Shown: positions 26,304 through 36,576 of the stretch, in pieces
Numbering within the stretch: position 1 is the first letter of the stretch
How the letters are laid out: each line of letters starts with the position of its first letter
Assembly (NCBI GenBank): GCA_944326945.1
Contig: CALVFY010000024.1
Span: 1 to 39,329 of the forward strand
DNA from: an uncultured Rikenellaceae bacterium
GTDB lineage: Bacteria > Bacteroidota > Bacteroidia > Bacteroidales > Rikenellaceae
Length of the DNA stretch: 39,329 bases
Reading direction: 5' to 3'
Program-made: the position numbers and the translations under genes
Notes under the pieces: model-generated
The model's input: the letters and a program-made list of their open reading frames with translations, nothing else
The model's database searches: none
Told to the model about the DNA's origin: nothing

Positions 26304-27068
26304 CTATTCCTCCTCGTCTAACAGATTGGAGACCAGAATCCGACCACAATATTCACATACAATAATTTTCTTATTCTGACGGATTTCGAGTTGACGCTGT
26401 GGCGGGATTCGGTTAAAACACCCCCCACAAGCATCACGTTTGACAGTCACCACTGCCAATCCATTACGGACATTATTACGAATCCGCTTGTATGCAGCCA
26501 ACAGGCGTGCATCGATTTTCTCCTGGGCTTTCAGACTTAGGGCATTAAGCGATTCCACCTCTGCAGCAGTCTCCTTATCGATTCCTTCAAGTTCTTGTTT
26601 TTTATTTTCCAGGTCGATCTTGCGATCGGCCAAAACAGCCTCCGTATCTTCGGCCAATTTCCTTTTCACCTTGATCTCTGCCGAATACTCCTTCAGGCGC
26701 TTCTCGCACAACTCGATTTCCAACTTCTGATACTCGATTTCTTTAGACAGAGAATCGAACTCCCGGTTATTACGGACATTATCCTGCTGCCCTTCATATT
26801 TGGCAATCAGAGCCTTGGCCTGTTCGATATCATCCCTACGTTGCTTGGTCTGAGCATTGAGGCTCTCGATTTCCGAAGTAATGTTCTCAATACGGGTCTG
26901 CAGACCGGCCACTTCATCCTCCAAATCCTGTACCTCCAGCGGCAATTCGCCTTTCAACTTATTGATTTCGTCGATTTTGGAATCTATCTTCTGCAGATTG
27001 TACAGAGCGATGATCTTCTCCTCCATGGAGTAATCGGTCTCGGCTGCTTTTTTGTTTGCTGTTGCCAT
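26304..27068 (-). CDS. Coiled-coil protein with C-terminal C4 zinc ribbon
   Basis: The 254-residue protein has a long heptad-rich coiled coil over about residues 25-195 and a C-terminal zinc ribbon with two cysteine pairs, CGGC and CEYC, about 26 residues apart. This is the zf-RING_7/CdsZ-like family, widespread in bacteria and often paired with Nif3-like proteins; proposed roles involve nucleic acid or ribosome binding. The gene follows the Nif3-like gene by 13 bases and ends at a strong terminator, so it is the last gene of the operon. No signal peptide. Biochemical function is not settled. Confidence 0.9.
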   Translation of the reverse strand: MATANKKAAETDYSMEEKIIALYNLQKIDSKIDEINKLKGELPLEVQDLEDEVAGLQTRIENITSEIESLNAQTKQRRDDIEQAKALIAKYEGQQDNVRNNREFDSLSKEIEYQKLEIELCEKRLKEYSAEIKVKRKLAEDTEAVLADRKIDLENKKQELEGIDKETAAEVESLNALSLKAQEKIDARLLAAYKRIRNNVRNGLAVVTVKRDACGGCFNRIPPQRQLEIRQNKKIIVCEYCGRILVSNLLDEEE

Positions 27069-27081
27069 ATACGTATCTTTC

Positions 27082-27870
27082 TTAAACGAAATAATTTATC
27101 GGATTCTGCGATTTCACACTCTTGTGAAGTGCAAAAGTAGGTATTTTTTTCGTAATTATATCATACAAAAGGTCAATTGCACAATATTCACTCTCGAAAT
27201 GGCCCACATCAGCCACGATCAACCGACCATCTGCATCCAGAAAATCGTTGTACTTGAAATCCGCAGCGATATAAATATCGGCCTCAACAGCCTTGGCCGC
27301 CTGGATCAACGAGGCTCCCGCCCCTGTGCAAAGAGCCACCCGCTGTACTGTCTCCCGGCACAGATCGCTATGACGAATCACCTTCAAACTCAATTTCTGT
27401 TTCATTGCGGCAAGAAAATCGGTTGCAGACACCGCACGCTCCAACTCTCCCACCACACCGAAACCGATCCGCGGATCGTCCGGTTTACTATGACTCAGCA
27501 AGGTCAATCCGCCCACACCGAGCATTCCGGCCAATCGATAACTCATCCCATCAGGGACACTGTCCAGATTGGTATGACAGGCATAGAGTGCAACACCTTC
27601 CCGAATAGCCCGCGCGACCACCCGTTCGATATAGGAACTTCCGGTCAACCTTTTGAGCGGATGAAACACGACCGGATGATGCGATATAACCAACCCTATT
27701 CCTTGGTCAATCGCCTCTTCCAACACCGGTTCGGTGATATCCACGCACAGCAAAGCCGACTCCACCTCTGCCAGAGGATCTCCCACGATCAAACCCGAAT
27801 TGTCATAACTTTCCTGGGCCGAGAGCGGTGCGAATGCCTCGATAACACCGGTTATCTCCTTAATTTTCAT
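27082..27870 (-). CDS. Nif3-like dinuclear metal-centre protein (GTP cyclohydrolase I type 2 homologue)
   Basis: The 262-residue protein carries the Nif3/NGG1p-interacting-factor pattern: an N-terminal ESYDNSGLIVGDP segment, the metal-binding LVISHHPVVFHPLKRL segment, YACHTNLDSVPDGM, and the C-terminal metal ligands in VADVGHFESEY. This is the short form without the PII-like insertion present in the roughly 365-residue relatives. The frame opens at a TTG at 27879; the ATG at 27870, five bases after the MerR stop, is taken. The family forms toroidal hexamers with two metals; its cellular role is unclear despite the cyclohydrolase label. Conserved adjacency with the zinc-ribbon gene suggests joint function. 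Confidence 0.92.
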   Translation of the reverse strand: MKIKEITGVIEAFAPLSAQESYDNSGLIVGDPLAEVESALLCVDITEPVLEEAIDQGIGLVISHHPVVFHPLKRLTGSSYIERVVARAIREGVALYACHTNLDSVPDGMSYRLAGMLGVGGLTLLSHSKPDDPRIGFGVVGELERAVSATDFLAAMKQKLSLKVIRHSDLCRETVQRVALCTGAGASLIQAAKAVEADIYIAADFKYNDFLDADGRLIVADVGHFESEYCAIDLLYDIITKKIPTFALHKSVKSQNPINYFV

Positions 27871-27875
27871 ATCTT

Positions 27876-28550
27876 TCAAAACAGAGTTTGTTCGATAATC
27901 AGAGGTTGTTCTTTCTGCGGTTGAGAAGGCACGGGTTCCGGTTCCTTTTCCGCCTCAGCGGGCACATCCACAGCAACTTGCATAGCCAGAGCAAACGATT
28001 CATCGGGCAACAACGGTTGCTCGAAAGGCACTTGAGGATGAGAATCCGATACATCTTCCGCCGGAGTCTCAGTCTTTTCTTCTTCGGACTTTCCCGTAAC
28101 CATCTCTACGACAGCTGTTTTCGCCTCCGGTTCAACAATCGTTTCCTCGACATCCTCCGAATCTTGCAGAGCATCCACGACAGCCGGCATCACCACCGCT
28201 GACGATCCGTCATCTTTGAGCTCCTCCCGGATCTCCATCAGCAACGAACGAATCGACATCAGACGATCCACAATTTCCCTGTCGCGTTGAGCCCCTTCCT
28301 TATTTTGCTTGATACGCATCTGAGCCCCGGCCAATGTCATACCCCGTTCCTTGACCAGATGATAGATCAAAGCCAGATTATCCACATCCTGTGGCGTGAA
28401 TAACCGATTCCCTTTTTTATTTTTATGGGGTTTCAGGATATCGAACTTCTGTTCCCAGAAACGGATCAACGAAGGATTGACATCGAACATTTCCGACACC
28501 TCTCCCATCGAATAATAGACTTTACCTTTTTTGTGATGGATTTCGCGCAT
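27876..28550 (-). CDS. MerR-family transcriptional regulator with acidic C-terminal tail
   Basis: The 224-residue protein begins with a MerR winged helix-turn-helix (about residues 10-80; YSMGEVSEMFDVNPSLIRFWEQKF, then GNRLFTPQDVDNLALIYHLVKERGMTLAGAQ) and a short dimerisation helix. After about residue 115 it becomes acidic and Pro/Glu/Val-rich with low complexity to the end, unlike metal- or drug-sensing MerR proteins, and there is no cysteine sensor. The TTG at 28559 is an alternative start; ATG 28550 is chosen. It is the first gene of the operon with the Nif3-like and zinc-ribbon genes. The inducer is unknown. Confidence 0.9.
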   Translation of the reverse strand: MREIHHKKGKVYYSMGEVSEMFDVNPSLIRFWEQKFDILKPHKNKKGNRLFTPQDVDNLALIYHLVKERGMTLAGAQMRIKQNKEGAQRDREIVDRLMSIRSLLMEIREELKDDGSSAVVMPAVVDALQDSEDVEETIVEPEAKTAVVEMVTGKSEEEKTETPAEDVSDSHPQVPFEQPLLPDESFALAMQVAVDVPAEAEKEPEPVPSQPQKEQPLIIEQTLF

Positions 28551-28623
28551 GACGGACAAAACGGGTGATAAACGACGGCAAGGTATAAAAAAACGGACTC
28601 TTTTACAAGAAAATTATTCTTCG

Positions 28624-28631
28624 TACCTTTG
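28624..28631 (+). promoter_or_regulatory. Promoter -7 element of the riboflavin kinase gene
   Basis: TACCTTTG matches TAnnTTTG and lies 33 bases upstream of the ATG at 28664. Confidence 0.5.
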
Positions 28632-28663
28632 ACACGCAATTTTGAAACCAATCGTAACACGTC

Positions 28664-29029
28664 ATGGGAAAGATCATCCGGGGAGAGGTCGTCGGAGGAA
28701 ACAAAATAGGGCGTCGACTCGGATTCCCGACCGCCAATATCCGGGTCGAGGAATCACTGAATGCCACCAATGGGGTTTATCGGGCCCGCGTGGATGCTGC
28801 CGGGAAAACATGGGATGCCATTGTCAATTTGGGGCATAAGCCCTCGATCTCCGGCAACGGAGCCCGTGTATTGGAGGCCAATCTGCTGGGATTCGAAGGG
28901 GACCTCTATGGACAGATCATTACCGTAGAACTACTCGACTTCATCCGTCCCGAACGCCGATTCGATTCGTTTGATGCCCTTCGTCAGCAGATCGCACTCG
29001 ATCGTGAAACCGTCATGAAAAAACTCTAA
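28664..29029 (+). CDS. Stand-alone riboflavin kinase domain protein
   Basis: The 121-residue protein is one riboflavin kinase beta-barrel domain. Visible motifs are [20 protein letters not shown] (the phosphate-binding PTAN motif), [16 protein letters not shown] and the catalytic-region [14 protein letters not shown]. It would phosphorylate riboflavin to FMN. Most bacteria use the bifunctional RibF of about 310 residues with an N-terminal FAD synthetase domain. That domain is absent here, and no remnant is seen upstream. The gene has its own promoter element and is followed 13 bases later by ahcY. Confidence 0.9.
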   Translation: MGKIIRGEVVGGNKIGRRLGFPTANIRVEESLNATNGVYRARVDAAGKTWDAIVNLGHKPSISGNGARVLEANLLGFEGDLYGQIITVELLDFIRPERRFDSFDALRQQIALDRETVMKKL

Positions 29030-29042
29030 ATCATACAATATT

Positions 29043-30461
29043 ATGTTTATAGACGAAACACTGCCTTACAAAGTGGCAGACATCAACTTGGCCGACTGGG
29101 GCCGCAAAGAGATCGAGATCGCCGAAAAGGAGATGCCCGGTCTGATGGCCGTACGTCATAAGTACGCCGCTCAAAAGCCATTGGCCGGAGCCCGCATCAT
29201 GGGATCACTCCACATGACCATCCAAACTGCCGTACTGATCGAGACACTCGTGGAACTGGGCGCACAGGTACGCTGGTGCAGTTGCAACATCTTCTCCACA
29301 CAGGACCATGCCGCCGCCGCTATTGCTCAGGCAGGAGTGCCCGTTTTCGCATGGAAAGGTGAGACACTCGAAGATTATTGGTGGTGTACAGCCCAGGCTC
29401 TCAGTTTTCCGGGAGGCAAAGGGCCCAATCTCGTGGTAGACGACGGAGGCGATGCCACCCTGCTGATCCACAAGGGATACGCAGCGGAGAACGACGCAAA
29501 AACACTGGATGCCACGCCCGGAAGCCATGAGGAGTCGGTCATCCTGAATACGCTCCGTACACTGCTGGCCGAAGATCCCGCCAAATGGCACCGCACGGTA
29601 GCCCAGTGGAAAGGGGTTTCGGAAGAGACTACCACCGGTGTACACCGGCTCTATCAGATGCTGGAACGGGGGGAACTGCTCGTACCGGCCATCAATGTAA
29701 ACGACTCGGTCACCAAAAGCAAGTTCGACAACCTATACGGCTGCAGGGAGTCGCTGGCCGACGGAATCAAACGAGCTACCGACGTAATGATCGCCGGGAA
29801 AGTCGTGGTCGTATGCGGTTACGGAGATGTAGGTAAAGGCTGCTCGCGCAGCATGCGTTCCTATGGGGCCCGGGTGATCGTCACCGAAATAGATCCGATC
29901 TGTGCTTTGCAGGCCGCTATGGAAGGATTCGAAGTAAAGACCCTCGAGGAGACACTCGGTGAGGGTAATATCTATGTCACCACCACCGGAAACTGCGATA
30001 TCATCACCCTGGAACACATGCAGGGAATGCTCGACCAAGCCATTGTCTGCAACATCGGCCACTTCGACAACGAAATCCAGATGGATCGTCTCGAAGCCTG
30101 CCCCGGTATCGTCAAGACCAACATCAAACCTCAGGTGGACAAATACACCTTCCCGGACGGACACTCCATCTTCGTGCTGGCCGAAGGACGTCTCGTTAAT
30201 CTGGGCTGTGCTACGGGGCACCCATCGTTCGTGATGAGCAATTCGTTCACCAATCAGACTCTGGCACAAATGGAGTTGTGGAACAACCGCAACCACCTTG
30301 TCATAGACGTCACCCGTCTTCCCAAGCATCTGGACGAAGAGGTAGCTCGTCTGCATCTGGCCAGCGTGGGGGCCAAACTTACCATATTGACTCAAAAACA
30401 GGCTGATTACATCGGTGTCAAACCCGAAGGCCCGTACAAAGCAGAACATTACCGATATTAA
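29043..30461 (+). CDS. ahcY: S-adenosylhomocysteine hydrolase
   Basis: The 472-residue enzyme splits S-adenosylhomocysteine to homocysteine and adenosine, clearing the product of methylation reactions. The substrate domain has [16 protein letters not shown] and [14 protein letters not shown]. The NAD-binding domain has [18 protein letters not shown] and [14 protein letters not shown]. The C-terminal [12 protein letters not shown] tail supplies residues to the neighbouring subunit. The length is normal for the bacterial long form. A perfect-stem terminator follows immediately. Confidence 0.98.
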   Translation: MFIDETLPYKVADINLADWGRKEIEIAEKEMPGLMAVRHKYAAQKPLAGARIMGSLHMTIQTAVLIETLVELGAQVRWCSCNIFSTQDHAAAAIAQAGVPVFAWKGETLEDYWWCTAQALSFPGGKGPNLVVDDGGDATLLIHKGYAAENDAKTLDATPGSHEESVILNTLRTLLAEDPAKWHRTVAQWKGVSEETTTGVHRLYQMLERGELLVPAINVNDSVTKSKFDNLYGCRESLADGIKRATDVMIAGKVVVVCGYGDVGKGCSRSMRSYGARVIVTEIDPICALQAAMEGFEVKTLEETLGEGNIYVTTTGNCDIITLEHMQGMLDQAIVCNIGHFDNEIQMDRLEACPGIVKTNIKPQVDKYTFPDGHSIFVLAEGRLVNLGCATGHPSFVMSNSFTNQTLAQMELWNNRNHLVIDVTRLPKHLDEEVARLHLASVGAKLTILTQKQADYIGVKPEGPYKAEHYRY

Positions 30462-30484
30462 TTCCGGTATTTCTCTCCTAAAAA

Positions 30485-30524
30485 CAAAGGTCGTCTGATT
30501 TCGATATAGCTCAGACGACCTTTG
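30485..30524 (+). terminator. Rho-independent terminator of ahcY
   Basis: CAAAGGTCGTCTGA (30485-30498) and TCAGACGACCTTTG (30511-30524) form a perfect 14-base-pair stem with a 12-base loop, followed by CTTTTA. Confidence 0.88.
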
Positions 30525-30559
30525 CTTTTACCGTCGCACTTCCAACAAAATAAATCTTC

Positions 30560-30584
30560 ATGAAAAAATTATGTAAATTTTCAT
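30560..30584 (+). promoter_or_regulatory. Inverted repeat upstream of the sialic acid lyase operon
   Basis: ATGAAAA (30560-30566) and TTTTCAT (30578-30584) form 7-base inverted arms with an 11-base spacer, about 105 bases upstream of the lyase start. The rest of the 160-base leader is very A/T-rich, with no TAnnTTTG element. This is a candidate operator only. Confidence 0.3.
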
Positions 30585-30687
30585 AAAAAAACACTTCACT
30601 ATTGCATTTTAAATATATAATTACTTTATTTATCATACAAATATCATTTATACTATAAATCCGGCACTGCATTAACGACCCAAACCA

Positions 30688-31605
30688 ATGAAAACCAATC
30701 AACATCTCAGCGGATTAATTGCCGCACCATTTACACCATTCAATGCTCAAGACGAAGTCAATTATGCCTCCATCGATCAATATGCCGAATTTCTGATCTC
30801 ACAAGGGATATCGGGAGTATTTATCTGTGGTACGACAGGCGAATCGGCATCCCTGACAACCGAAGAGCGGAAACAGATCGCCGAAAAATGGGTGGCAGCC
30901 TCTGCAGGCAGACTCAAAGTGATTGTTCATGCCGGAGGAAACTGCATTCCCCAGTCTCGCGAACTGGCAGCCCATGCCCAGCAAATCGGAGCCTATGCCA
31001 TCGCAGCCATGTCTCCCTTCTTCTTCAAACCGGCATCGGCTCGTGAACTGGTCGATTTCTTCCAGCCCATCGCCGCCGCAGCTCCTTCACTGCCATTTTT
31101 CTACTATCACATGCCCTCCATGACAGGTGTATCGATTGACGTAGAAGAGTTCCTCAAACTGGGAGGAGAAGCCATACCCAATCTGGTCGGTGTCAAATAT
31201 ACGCATAACAACCTGATGGAGATGCAACAATGTATCAACCTGGAAGATGGACGATTCGAAGTGCTGCACGGATTCGACGAAATTCTGCTGGCCGGTTTGG
31301 CTCTCGGAGCACAAGCCGGTGTGGGAAGCACATACAATTATATAGCTCCGGTCTATCTGCGTATTATGGAGTGTGTCCGTAAAGGCGACTTGAAAGAAGC
31401 TCGACGTCTGCAAATGATCTCTGTCGAAGTGGTGAAAATCATCATCCGTCACGGAGGAGGTGTCCGCGGAGGAAAAGCCATCATGAACATACTGGGTATA
31501 GATTGCGGCACCTGTCGACGTCCGCTTACACCCTGGGGCGAAAACGAGCTGGATACACTCCGCAAGGAATTGGAAGCCATTAATTTCTTTACGCTACAAA
31601 AGTAA
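30688..31605 (+). CDS. nanA: N-acetylneuraminate lyase-like aldolase (DapA superfamily)
   Basis: The 305-residue protein is a TIM-barrel class I aldolase. GTTGE (48-52) binds the keto-acid carboxylate, Tyr140 lies in FFYYHMPSMTG (equivalent to the YxIP tyrosine) and Lys170 in VGVKYTHNN is the Schiff-base lysine. The YYHMP and VGVKYTHN segments fit N-acetylneuraminate lyases better than dihydrodipicolinate synthases. It would split sialic acid into N-acetylmannosamine and pyruvate in the cytoplasm. It is the first gene of an apparent operon with SusC, SusD and a sialate O-acetylesterase, which supports the call. Other keto-sugar-acid aldolases of the same fold remain possible. Confidence 0.82.
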   Translation: MKTNQHLSGLIAAPFTPFNAQDEVNYASIDQYAEFLISQGISGVFICGTTGESASLTTEERKQIAEKWVAASAGRLKVIVHAGGNCIPQSRELAAHAQQIGAYAIAAMSPFFFKPASARELVDFFQPIAAAAPSLPFFYYHMPSMTGVSIDVEEFLKLGGEAIPNLVGVKYTHNNLMEMQQCINLEDGRFEVLHGFDEILLAGLALGAQAGVGSTYNYIAPVYLRIMECVRKGDLKEARRLQMISVEVVKIIIRHGGGVRGGKAIMNILGIDCGTCRRPLTPWGENELDTLRKELEAINFFTLQK

Positions 31606-31636
31606 ACTTTTCATTTATAACCTAAACTCAAAACTA

Positions 31637-34600
31637 ATGAACAAGTGTTACACAAACACCCAACGGCGTAGTAGATTGCCACTGACCATGCTGTTAATCG
31701 CACTACTCGCCCTGTGTCACGAGCCTTTGTTTGCTCAGACGAAAGTGTCGGGAAAAATCACCGATGAAAATAAAGCTCCCATGGCAGGAGTCACCATTCT
31801 CGTACAAGGAAAAAGTACGGGAACCATCTCCGGAGCCAAAGGTGAATATAGCATTGCTGTTCAAAAAGGAGACACTTTGGTCTTCTCATTCATCGGTTAT
31901 AAAACACAAAAGATAGCCGTCCGTTCGGGCCAAACAGCAGTCAATCTGCAGATGCAACCCGATGCCATGACGGTAGACGATGTGATTGTGGTCGGTTATG
32001 GAACCCAAAAACGGGCTCACTTCGCAGGTGCCGCCTCATCGCTCAATCCCGAAAGTTACAAATTGGATGAAATCCCCGCCGACGGTCTCGACAAACTGTT
32101 GCAGGGACGTATGGCTGGTATGATGATCCAAGACAAGGCCGGCCAAGTGGGTGTCGATGCCGAAATCCGGATTCGCGGTAATGCTTCGTTCAGTGCCAGC
32201 AGTAGTCCATTGCTGGTCATTGACGGACTTCCCATCGAAAACGGTAGTTTGAGCGATGTCAATGTAAATGACATCGAAAACATCGAAGTCTTGAAAGATG
32301 CCGCTTCTACGGCAATTTATGGTTCTCGAGGAGCTCCCGGTGTTATTATGATTACCACCAAACAAGGGTCCAAATCTAAAACCCAGTTCAACGTGAAGTA
32401 CCAAACCGGTATCACCAACGTTATGGAGTATTACGACACCTATACTCTGGAAGAATATGCGGAACTTTACTATCGTAAAAACGTACTCTATCCATGGGAA
32501 ACAGCCTATTTAAGCCAAGGAATGGAGATCCCCAACGGAATCAATGAAGATGGTTCATTCAACGTAGCACCCAGTGGGGAGAAGTTTATCCCTTATGACA
32601 AATATTTCTCAACCGAAATCAATCCTGCCACCGGAACAGTTTATAACAAAAACGGAGCCGGATATGCTCAGATGAGTCGACTGAACCAACTGGTAGGTGC
32701 CGTAGATCCGCAACGTTCGGTAACCCAAACCGGTTATTCACACAAAGTATCTATGAGTGCCCAAGGAGGTAGCGATAAAATCAACTATTATCTCTCGGCT
32801 GCTTACGCAAATGAAACGGGAGTAATGGTTAAAAACGGCAACCAGTCTATCTCCATGTCTGCCAACATTCAGGCCCGGGTACATCCTAAAGTAAAGGTCG
32901 ATCTGAAACTGAGCCCTCGCTACAAGAAAACGAATGTCAGTTCAAGTGCCCAACTTGGTGGAGCCCTGCGCTGGTTGACTCACCCGCTCACCTATGATGA
33001 AAAAACGCTATTAATGGTTACCCCAGGAAGCGGAGGAGTTCCCGCCGATGTTGCATTGGGCGACTATACCAAAAGCCGGGATTTCCGAAACATATATCTT
33101 GTCAACGAAGATTTCACCGACTATGTATTGGACAGCAAAGGCAAAAAAATTCCTATTTCCACCTACTCGGGTACGGGAGATGTGACCTCCTACGCTTTAG
33201 CGATGGATTCGGAAGATCTGCGCAAAGAATATGCCCTTAACGGAAACCTCGGAGTAACTTGGAATATCATTAAAGGATTGGACTTCCGTAGCACACTGGG
33301 AGCCTACGCAAAAGTCAACAATAAAAAAGTATGGAAAGGCTCTTACACCAACAGTAAAGGTAAAAAGACTCGTGGAGATGGTTCCGCAACCTATTCGAAC
33401 AGTATCTACACAAAAATCGTCAACGAAAACACCTTGAATTACAAGACCAGTTTTGGGAATCACAACTTGAATGCTTTGGCCGGTTTCTCACTGGAGAGTA
33501 GTGTCAATGAAAGTCTGCAAGCCATGGGAGACGATTTTCCCGTAGATAATATCCAGACACTCAACTATGCCGGACTGATCGTCGCAAAATCGACAACCAG
33601 TAACCGTATCGAGGAGACCTTGGTTTCTACATTCTTCCGACTGAACTACAATTTCAAAGAGAAATATATGCTTTCAGCCGTTTATCGTGCGGATGGAAGT
33701 TCGCAATTCGGCCCAGGTAACCGTTGGGGAAGTTTCCCCTCTGTTTCAGCTGCATGGCGTATCACGGAAGAACCTTTCATGAAAAATGTTAAATGGCTTT
33801 CAGACCTTAAATTACGTGCTTCATATGGTATCTCCGGAAACAACAATATTACCAACTATTCCTATATCACCAAAGTCAGCAAGGTTATCTATCCAATGGA
33901 CGACGATGTTGTAGACGGTTATGCACCTGCAGCTACATTGGGTAACTCTATGATCGGTTGGGAACAGACCAACTCGGGTAACATCGGTCTGTCGATGGGA
34001 TTTCTGGACAATCGCATTACGATGAATATCGACGTTTACCGCAGCAAAACCAAGGCTTTGTTGCTGGAAGTGCCTACCTCTTTCGTATCTGGTTTCAACG
34101 AGGAATGGGCTAACATCGGTAAAATGCAGAACCAAGGTCTGGAAATCGAGTTGAATACAGTCAACATTCAAAGCAAAAACTTCTTATGGACGATGAATGC
34201 CAACTTCTCTACTTCCAGTTCACATCTGCTGGACTACGGTGGTCAAGAACGGGAAATTTTCACAGGATACAAAGGAGCCATTTATCAATTACAGGTAGGA
34301 CGTCCCTTAGGAGAGTACTACGGATACAAGTGTACAGGAGAAATTTGGCGGTCGGCTGAAGAGATGGAAGCAGCCAAAGCAGCCGGTCTTGCCCTGGGTA
34401 ACACAGTGCTGGGTGATCCTAAATTCCAAGATACCAACAACGATGGTAAAATCACCGAAGATGATAGAGTAGCCTTAGGTCAGTCTACCCCGACGATCGA
34501 ATGGGGTTGGTCAAATACCTTCCGTTTTTATGGATTCGATGTAAGCTTCATGCTTCAGGGTGCACACGGAGCCAAAGTATGGAACATGACCAATGCCTAT

Positions 34601-34942
34601 GGAGGAAACTATCTACGGAATATCCAAGACGGTATTTATGTAGACGAATTCCATGGATCGAAGCCTCTGTTCGGCAACGATAATGTTTACGCATCGGATT
34701 ACTTCATCGAAGATGCCTCTTACATCGCTCTCCGAAATTTGTCGATTGGCTACAGCATTCCCAAGACAAAAATCAGAGTATATGTAGCCGGACGTAACCT
34801 ACTCTATTTTATGAGTAAAAACTACAACGGTATTAATCCTGAATTCCGCGCTAACAATAACGGTGATTTCACCCCAGAACAACGTATGACAGTCGTTCCG
34901 TTAATGCGTACATTCTCTGCAGGTATCGACATCAAATTCTAA
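31637..34942 (+). CDS. SusC/RagA-type TonB-dependent outer-membrane receptor
   Basis: The complete 1101-residue receptor has a signal peptide (about 1-34, ending LFAQ), a carboxypeptidase-regulatory-like domain (about 36-115; VSGKITDENKAPMAGVTILV), the VIVVGYGTQKR segment, a plug domain (about 125-240; PLLVIDGLPI, IEVLKDAASTAIYGSRGAPG, VIMITTKQG) and a 22-strand barrel ending in a C-terminal aromatic (IDIKF). It imports oligosaccharide with its SusD partner, using TonB energy. It starts 31 bases after the lyase gene, so sialic acid or a sialylated glycan is the probable cargo; this is inferred from neighbours. Confidence 0.96.
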   Translation: MNKCYTNTQRRSRLPLTMLLIALLALCHEPLFAQTKVSGKITDENKAPMAGVTILVQGKSTGTISGAKGEYSIAVQKGDTLVFSFIGYKTQKIAVRSGQTAVNLQMQPDAMTVDDVIVVGYGTQKRAHFAGAASSLNPESYKLDEIPADGLDKLLQGRMAGMMIQDKAGQVGVDAEIRIRGNASFSASSSPLLVIDGLPIENGSLSDVNVNDIENIEVLKDAASTAIYGSRGAPGVIMITTKQGSKSKTQFNVKYQTGITNVMEYYDTYTLEEYAELYYRKNVLYPWETAYLSQGMEIPNGINEDGSFNVAPSGEKFIPYDKYFSTEINPATGTVYNKNGAGYAQMSRLNQLVGAVDPQRSVTQTGYSHKVSMSAQGGSDKINYYLSAAYANETGVMVKNGNQSISMSANIQARVHPKVKVDLKLSPRYKKTNVSSSAQLGGALRWLTHPLTYDEKTLLMVTPGSGGVPADVALGDYTKSRDFRNIYLVNEDFTDYVLDSKGKKIPISTYSGTGDVTSYALAMDSEDLRKEYALNGNLGVTWNIIKGLDFRSTLGAYAKVNNKKVWKGSYTNSKGKKTRGDGSATYSNSIYTKIVNENTLNYKTSFGNHNLNALAGFSLESSVNESLQAMGDDFPVDNIQTLNYAGLIVAKSTTSNRIEETLVSTFFRLNYNFKEKYMLSAVYRADGSSQFGPGNRWGSFPSVSAAWRITEEPFMKNVKWLSDLKLRASYGISGNNNITNYSYITKVSKVIYPMDDDVVDGYAPAATLGNSMIGWEQTNSGNIGLSMGFLDNRITMNIDVYRSKTKALLLEVPTSFVSGFNEEWANIGKMQNQGLEIELNTVNIQSKNFLWTMNANFSTSSSHLLDYGGQEREIFTGYKGAIYQLQVGRPLGEYYGYKCTGEIWRSAEEMEAAKAAGLALGNTVLGDPKFQDTNNDGKITEDDRVALGQSTPTIEWGWSNTFRFYGFDVSFMLQGAHGAKVWNMTNAYGGNYLRNIQDGIYVDEFHGSKPLFGNDNVYASDYFIEDASYIALRNLSIGYSIPKTKIRVYVAGRNLLYFMSKNYNGINPEFRANNNGDFTPEQRMTVVPLMRTFSAGIDIKF

Positions 34943-34973
34943 ATCGTATCGAGTAACCAAAGACTATAATACC

Positions 34974-36551
34974 ATGAAAAATATTCTGAAAATCGGGTTA
35001 TTAGGAATCTGTCTTACAGCACTCTCCTGTGACGATTTCCTAACTAAAATTCCATATAATGCCCAATCGATTGAAAACAGCTACGAAACTCCCTACGACA
35101 TTCTAATGGGTGTCAACGGATGTTACAACAAATTGGTCAACATCAAACGAGCTTCTGAATTGCTGCTCAACGAAAATCGGAGCGATAATGCGACCTACCC
35201 CAATACGGAAAACATATCTTCCAATTACGACGCAATATCGCCCTCCTTACTGCTCGTCGGAACAACAAACGACTATGTTCTCCCTATTTGGCGCGACTGT
35301 TACAGTTTGATTGGCCGAATTAATCTATTGCTTCAGCATCTGGATGTGGTCATCGAAGAAAACGACCGCAAACAATACGAAGCTGAAGTCAAATTCTTGC
35401 GAGGATGGGCTTATTTTACCCTGGCTCGTTATTTTGGAGGACTGCCACTCATCACCACTCCGGTAAACACTGGCGGTGACGTGGATAACATCGGCCGTGC
35501 ATCTCTGGATGATACTTATGCACGAATCGAAGCGGATCTGCGCGACTCCTACCAACTTTTCGAACAACTGGGAAGCTCCTACAAACCCGAATACGGACGA
35601 GCACACCAATGGGCTGCCAAAGCACTATTGGGCAAAGTCTATATGACGTGGCACAAAAACGATCTGGCCTATCCTCTTCTGGAAGATGTGTATCTAAACA
35701 GCGGATTTAAACTCACAAAAAATTTTGAGGATCTTTTCGTAGCCGAACTCGAGACGACAAAAGGTAAAGAAGAGATTCTTTTCCCTGTGCGTTTTACCGG
35801 CGGTGGTCTGGGCATTGGCAATACCTTCTCCACACTATGTGCACATCAGGACATCAGCGACTATGGAAGTAATTTGGTTTACTGGTCGAACAGCCTTCAA
35901 AATGCTTTTATTAACACAAGCGACACCACGCTCGATCGTCGTTACCCTGTCACCTGCGGTATAATCCCAACTGCAGATATGGTCGGAATACCTACCCTCA
36001 AAAAACGTTATCCGCCCAAAATGGTAGGGTTGCAACAAACGGCCAATGGCTATGAAACAGCTCTGCTCGACAACAAAAATGACGGATATCTGGATTGGCC
36101 GGAACTCCGTTTTGCCGATGTTATTCTAATGCTGGCAGAAATCAAAGCCGATGTAAACAGTCCCTACAAAGATGAAGCCGGAGCCCTGTCGCTCATCAAC
36201 CAGGAAATTCGGATTCGGGCACAAGCTCCGGAAATCACCCAGGAAGATGTAAACACGAAATTCGGAGGGAGTGTCAAAGAAGCTGTTCTGAATGAACGTC
36301 GCTTGGAACTTGCATTCGAAAATCAAAGACTTTTCGATATGATTCGCCAAGGTGACGACTACACGACAGATATATTACTGGATTTCTACAAAACAGAATA
36401 TGCCTACAATCAACTGATCTATCCTAATGTCTACACGTTACTCACTCAGGTAATCGGAGGAGATAAAATAGACGCATGGCGATTGTTGTTGCCAATTCCT
36501 AACGACGAAATTCTGCGAAATAATTCTATAAAACAAAATCCGGGTTATTAA
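34974..36551 (+). CDS. SusD/RagB-type surface glycan-binding lipoprotein
   Basis: The 525-residue protein has a lipoprotein signal with the lipid-accepting cysteine at residue 19 (LTALSC), followed directly by two aspartates, as in Bacteroidota surface-export signals. Its helical TPR-like scaffold includes FLRGWAYFTLARYFGGLPLI and GRAHQWAAKALLGKVYMTW. The typical C-terminal SusD segment is ELRFADVILMLAEI, then VLNERRLELAFENQRLFDMIRQGD. It caps the adjacent SusC barrel and binds ligand at the cell surface. It starts 31 bases after SusC. Confidence 0.96.
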   Translation: MKNILKIGLLGICLTALSCDDFLTKIPYNAQSIENSYETPYDILMGVNGCYNKLVNIKRASELLLNENRSDNATYPNTENISSNYDAISPSLLLVGTTNDYVLPIWRDCYSLIGRINLLLQHLDVVIEENDRKQYEAEVKFLRGWAYFTLARYFGGLPLITTPVNTGGDVDNIGRASLDDTYARIEADLRDSYQLFEQLGSSYKPEYGRAHQWAAKALLGKVYMTWHKNDLAYPLLEDVYLNSGFKLTKNFEDLFVAELETTKGKEEILFPVRFTGGGLGIGNTFSTLCAHQDISDYGSNLVYWSNSLQNAFINTSDTTLDRRYPVTCGIIPTADMVGIPTLKKRYPPKMVGLQQTANGYETALLDNKNDGYLDWPELRFADVILMLAEIKADVNSPYKDEAGALSLINQEIRIRAQAPEITQEDVNTKFGGSVKEAVLNERRLELAFENQRLFDMIRQGDDYTTDILLDFYKTEYAYNQLIYPNVYTLLTQVIGGDKIDAWRLLLPIPNDEILRNNSIKQNPGY

Positions 36552-36576
36552 ATATAAATATTCCCAATTAAAAACA

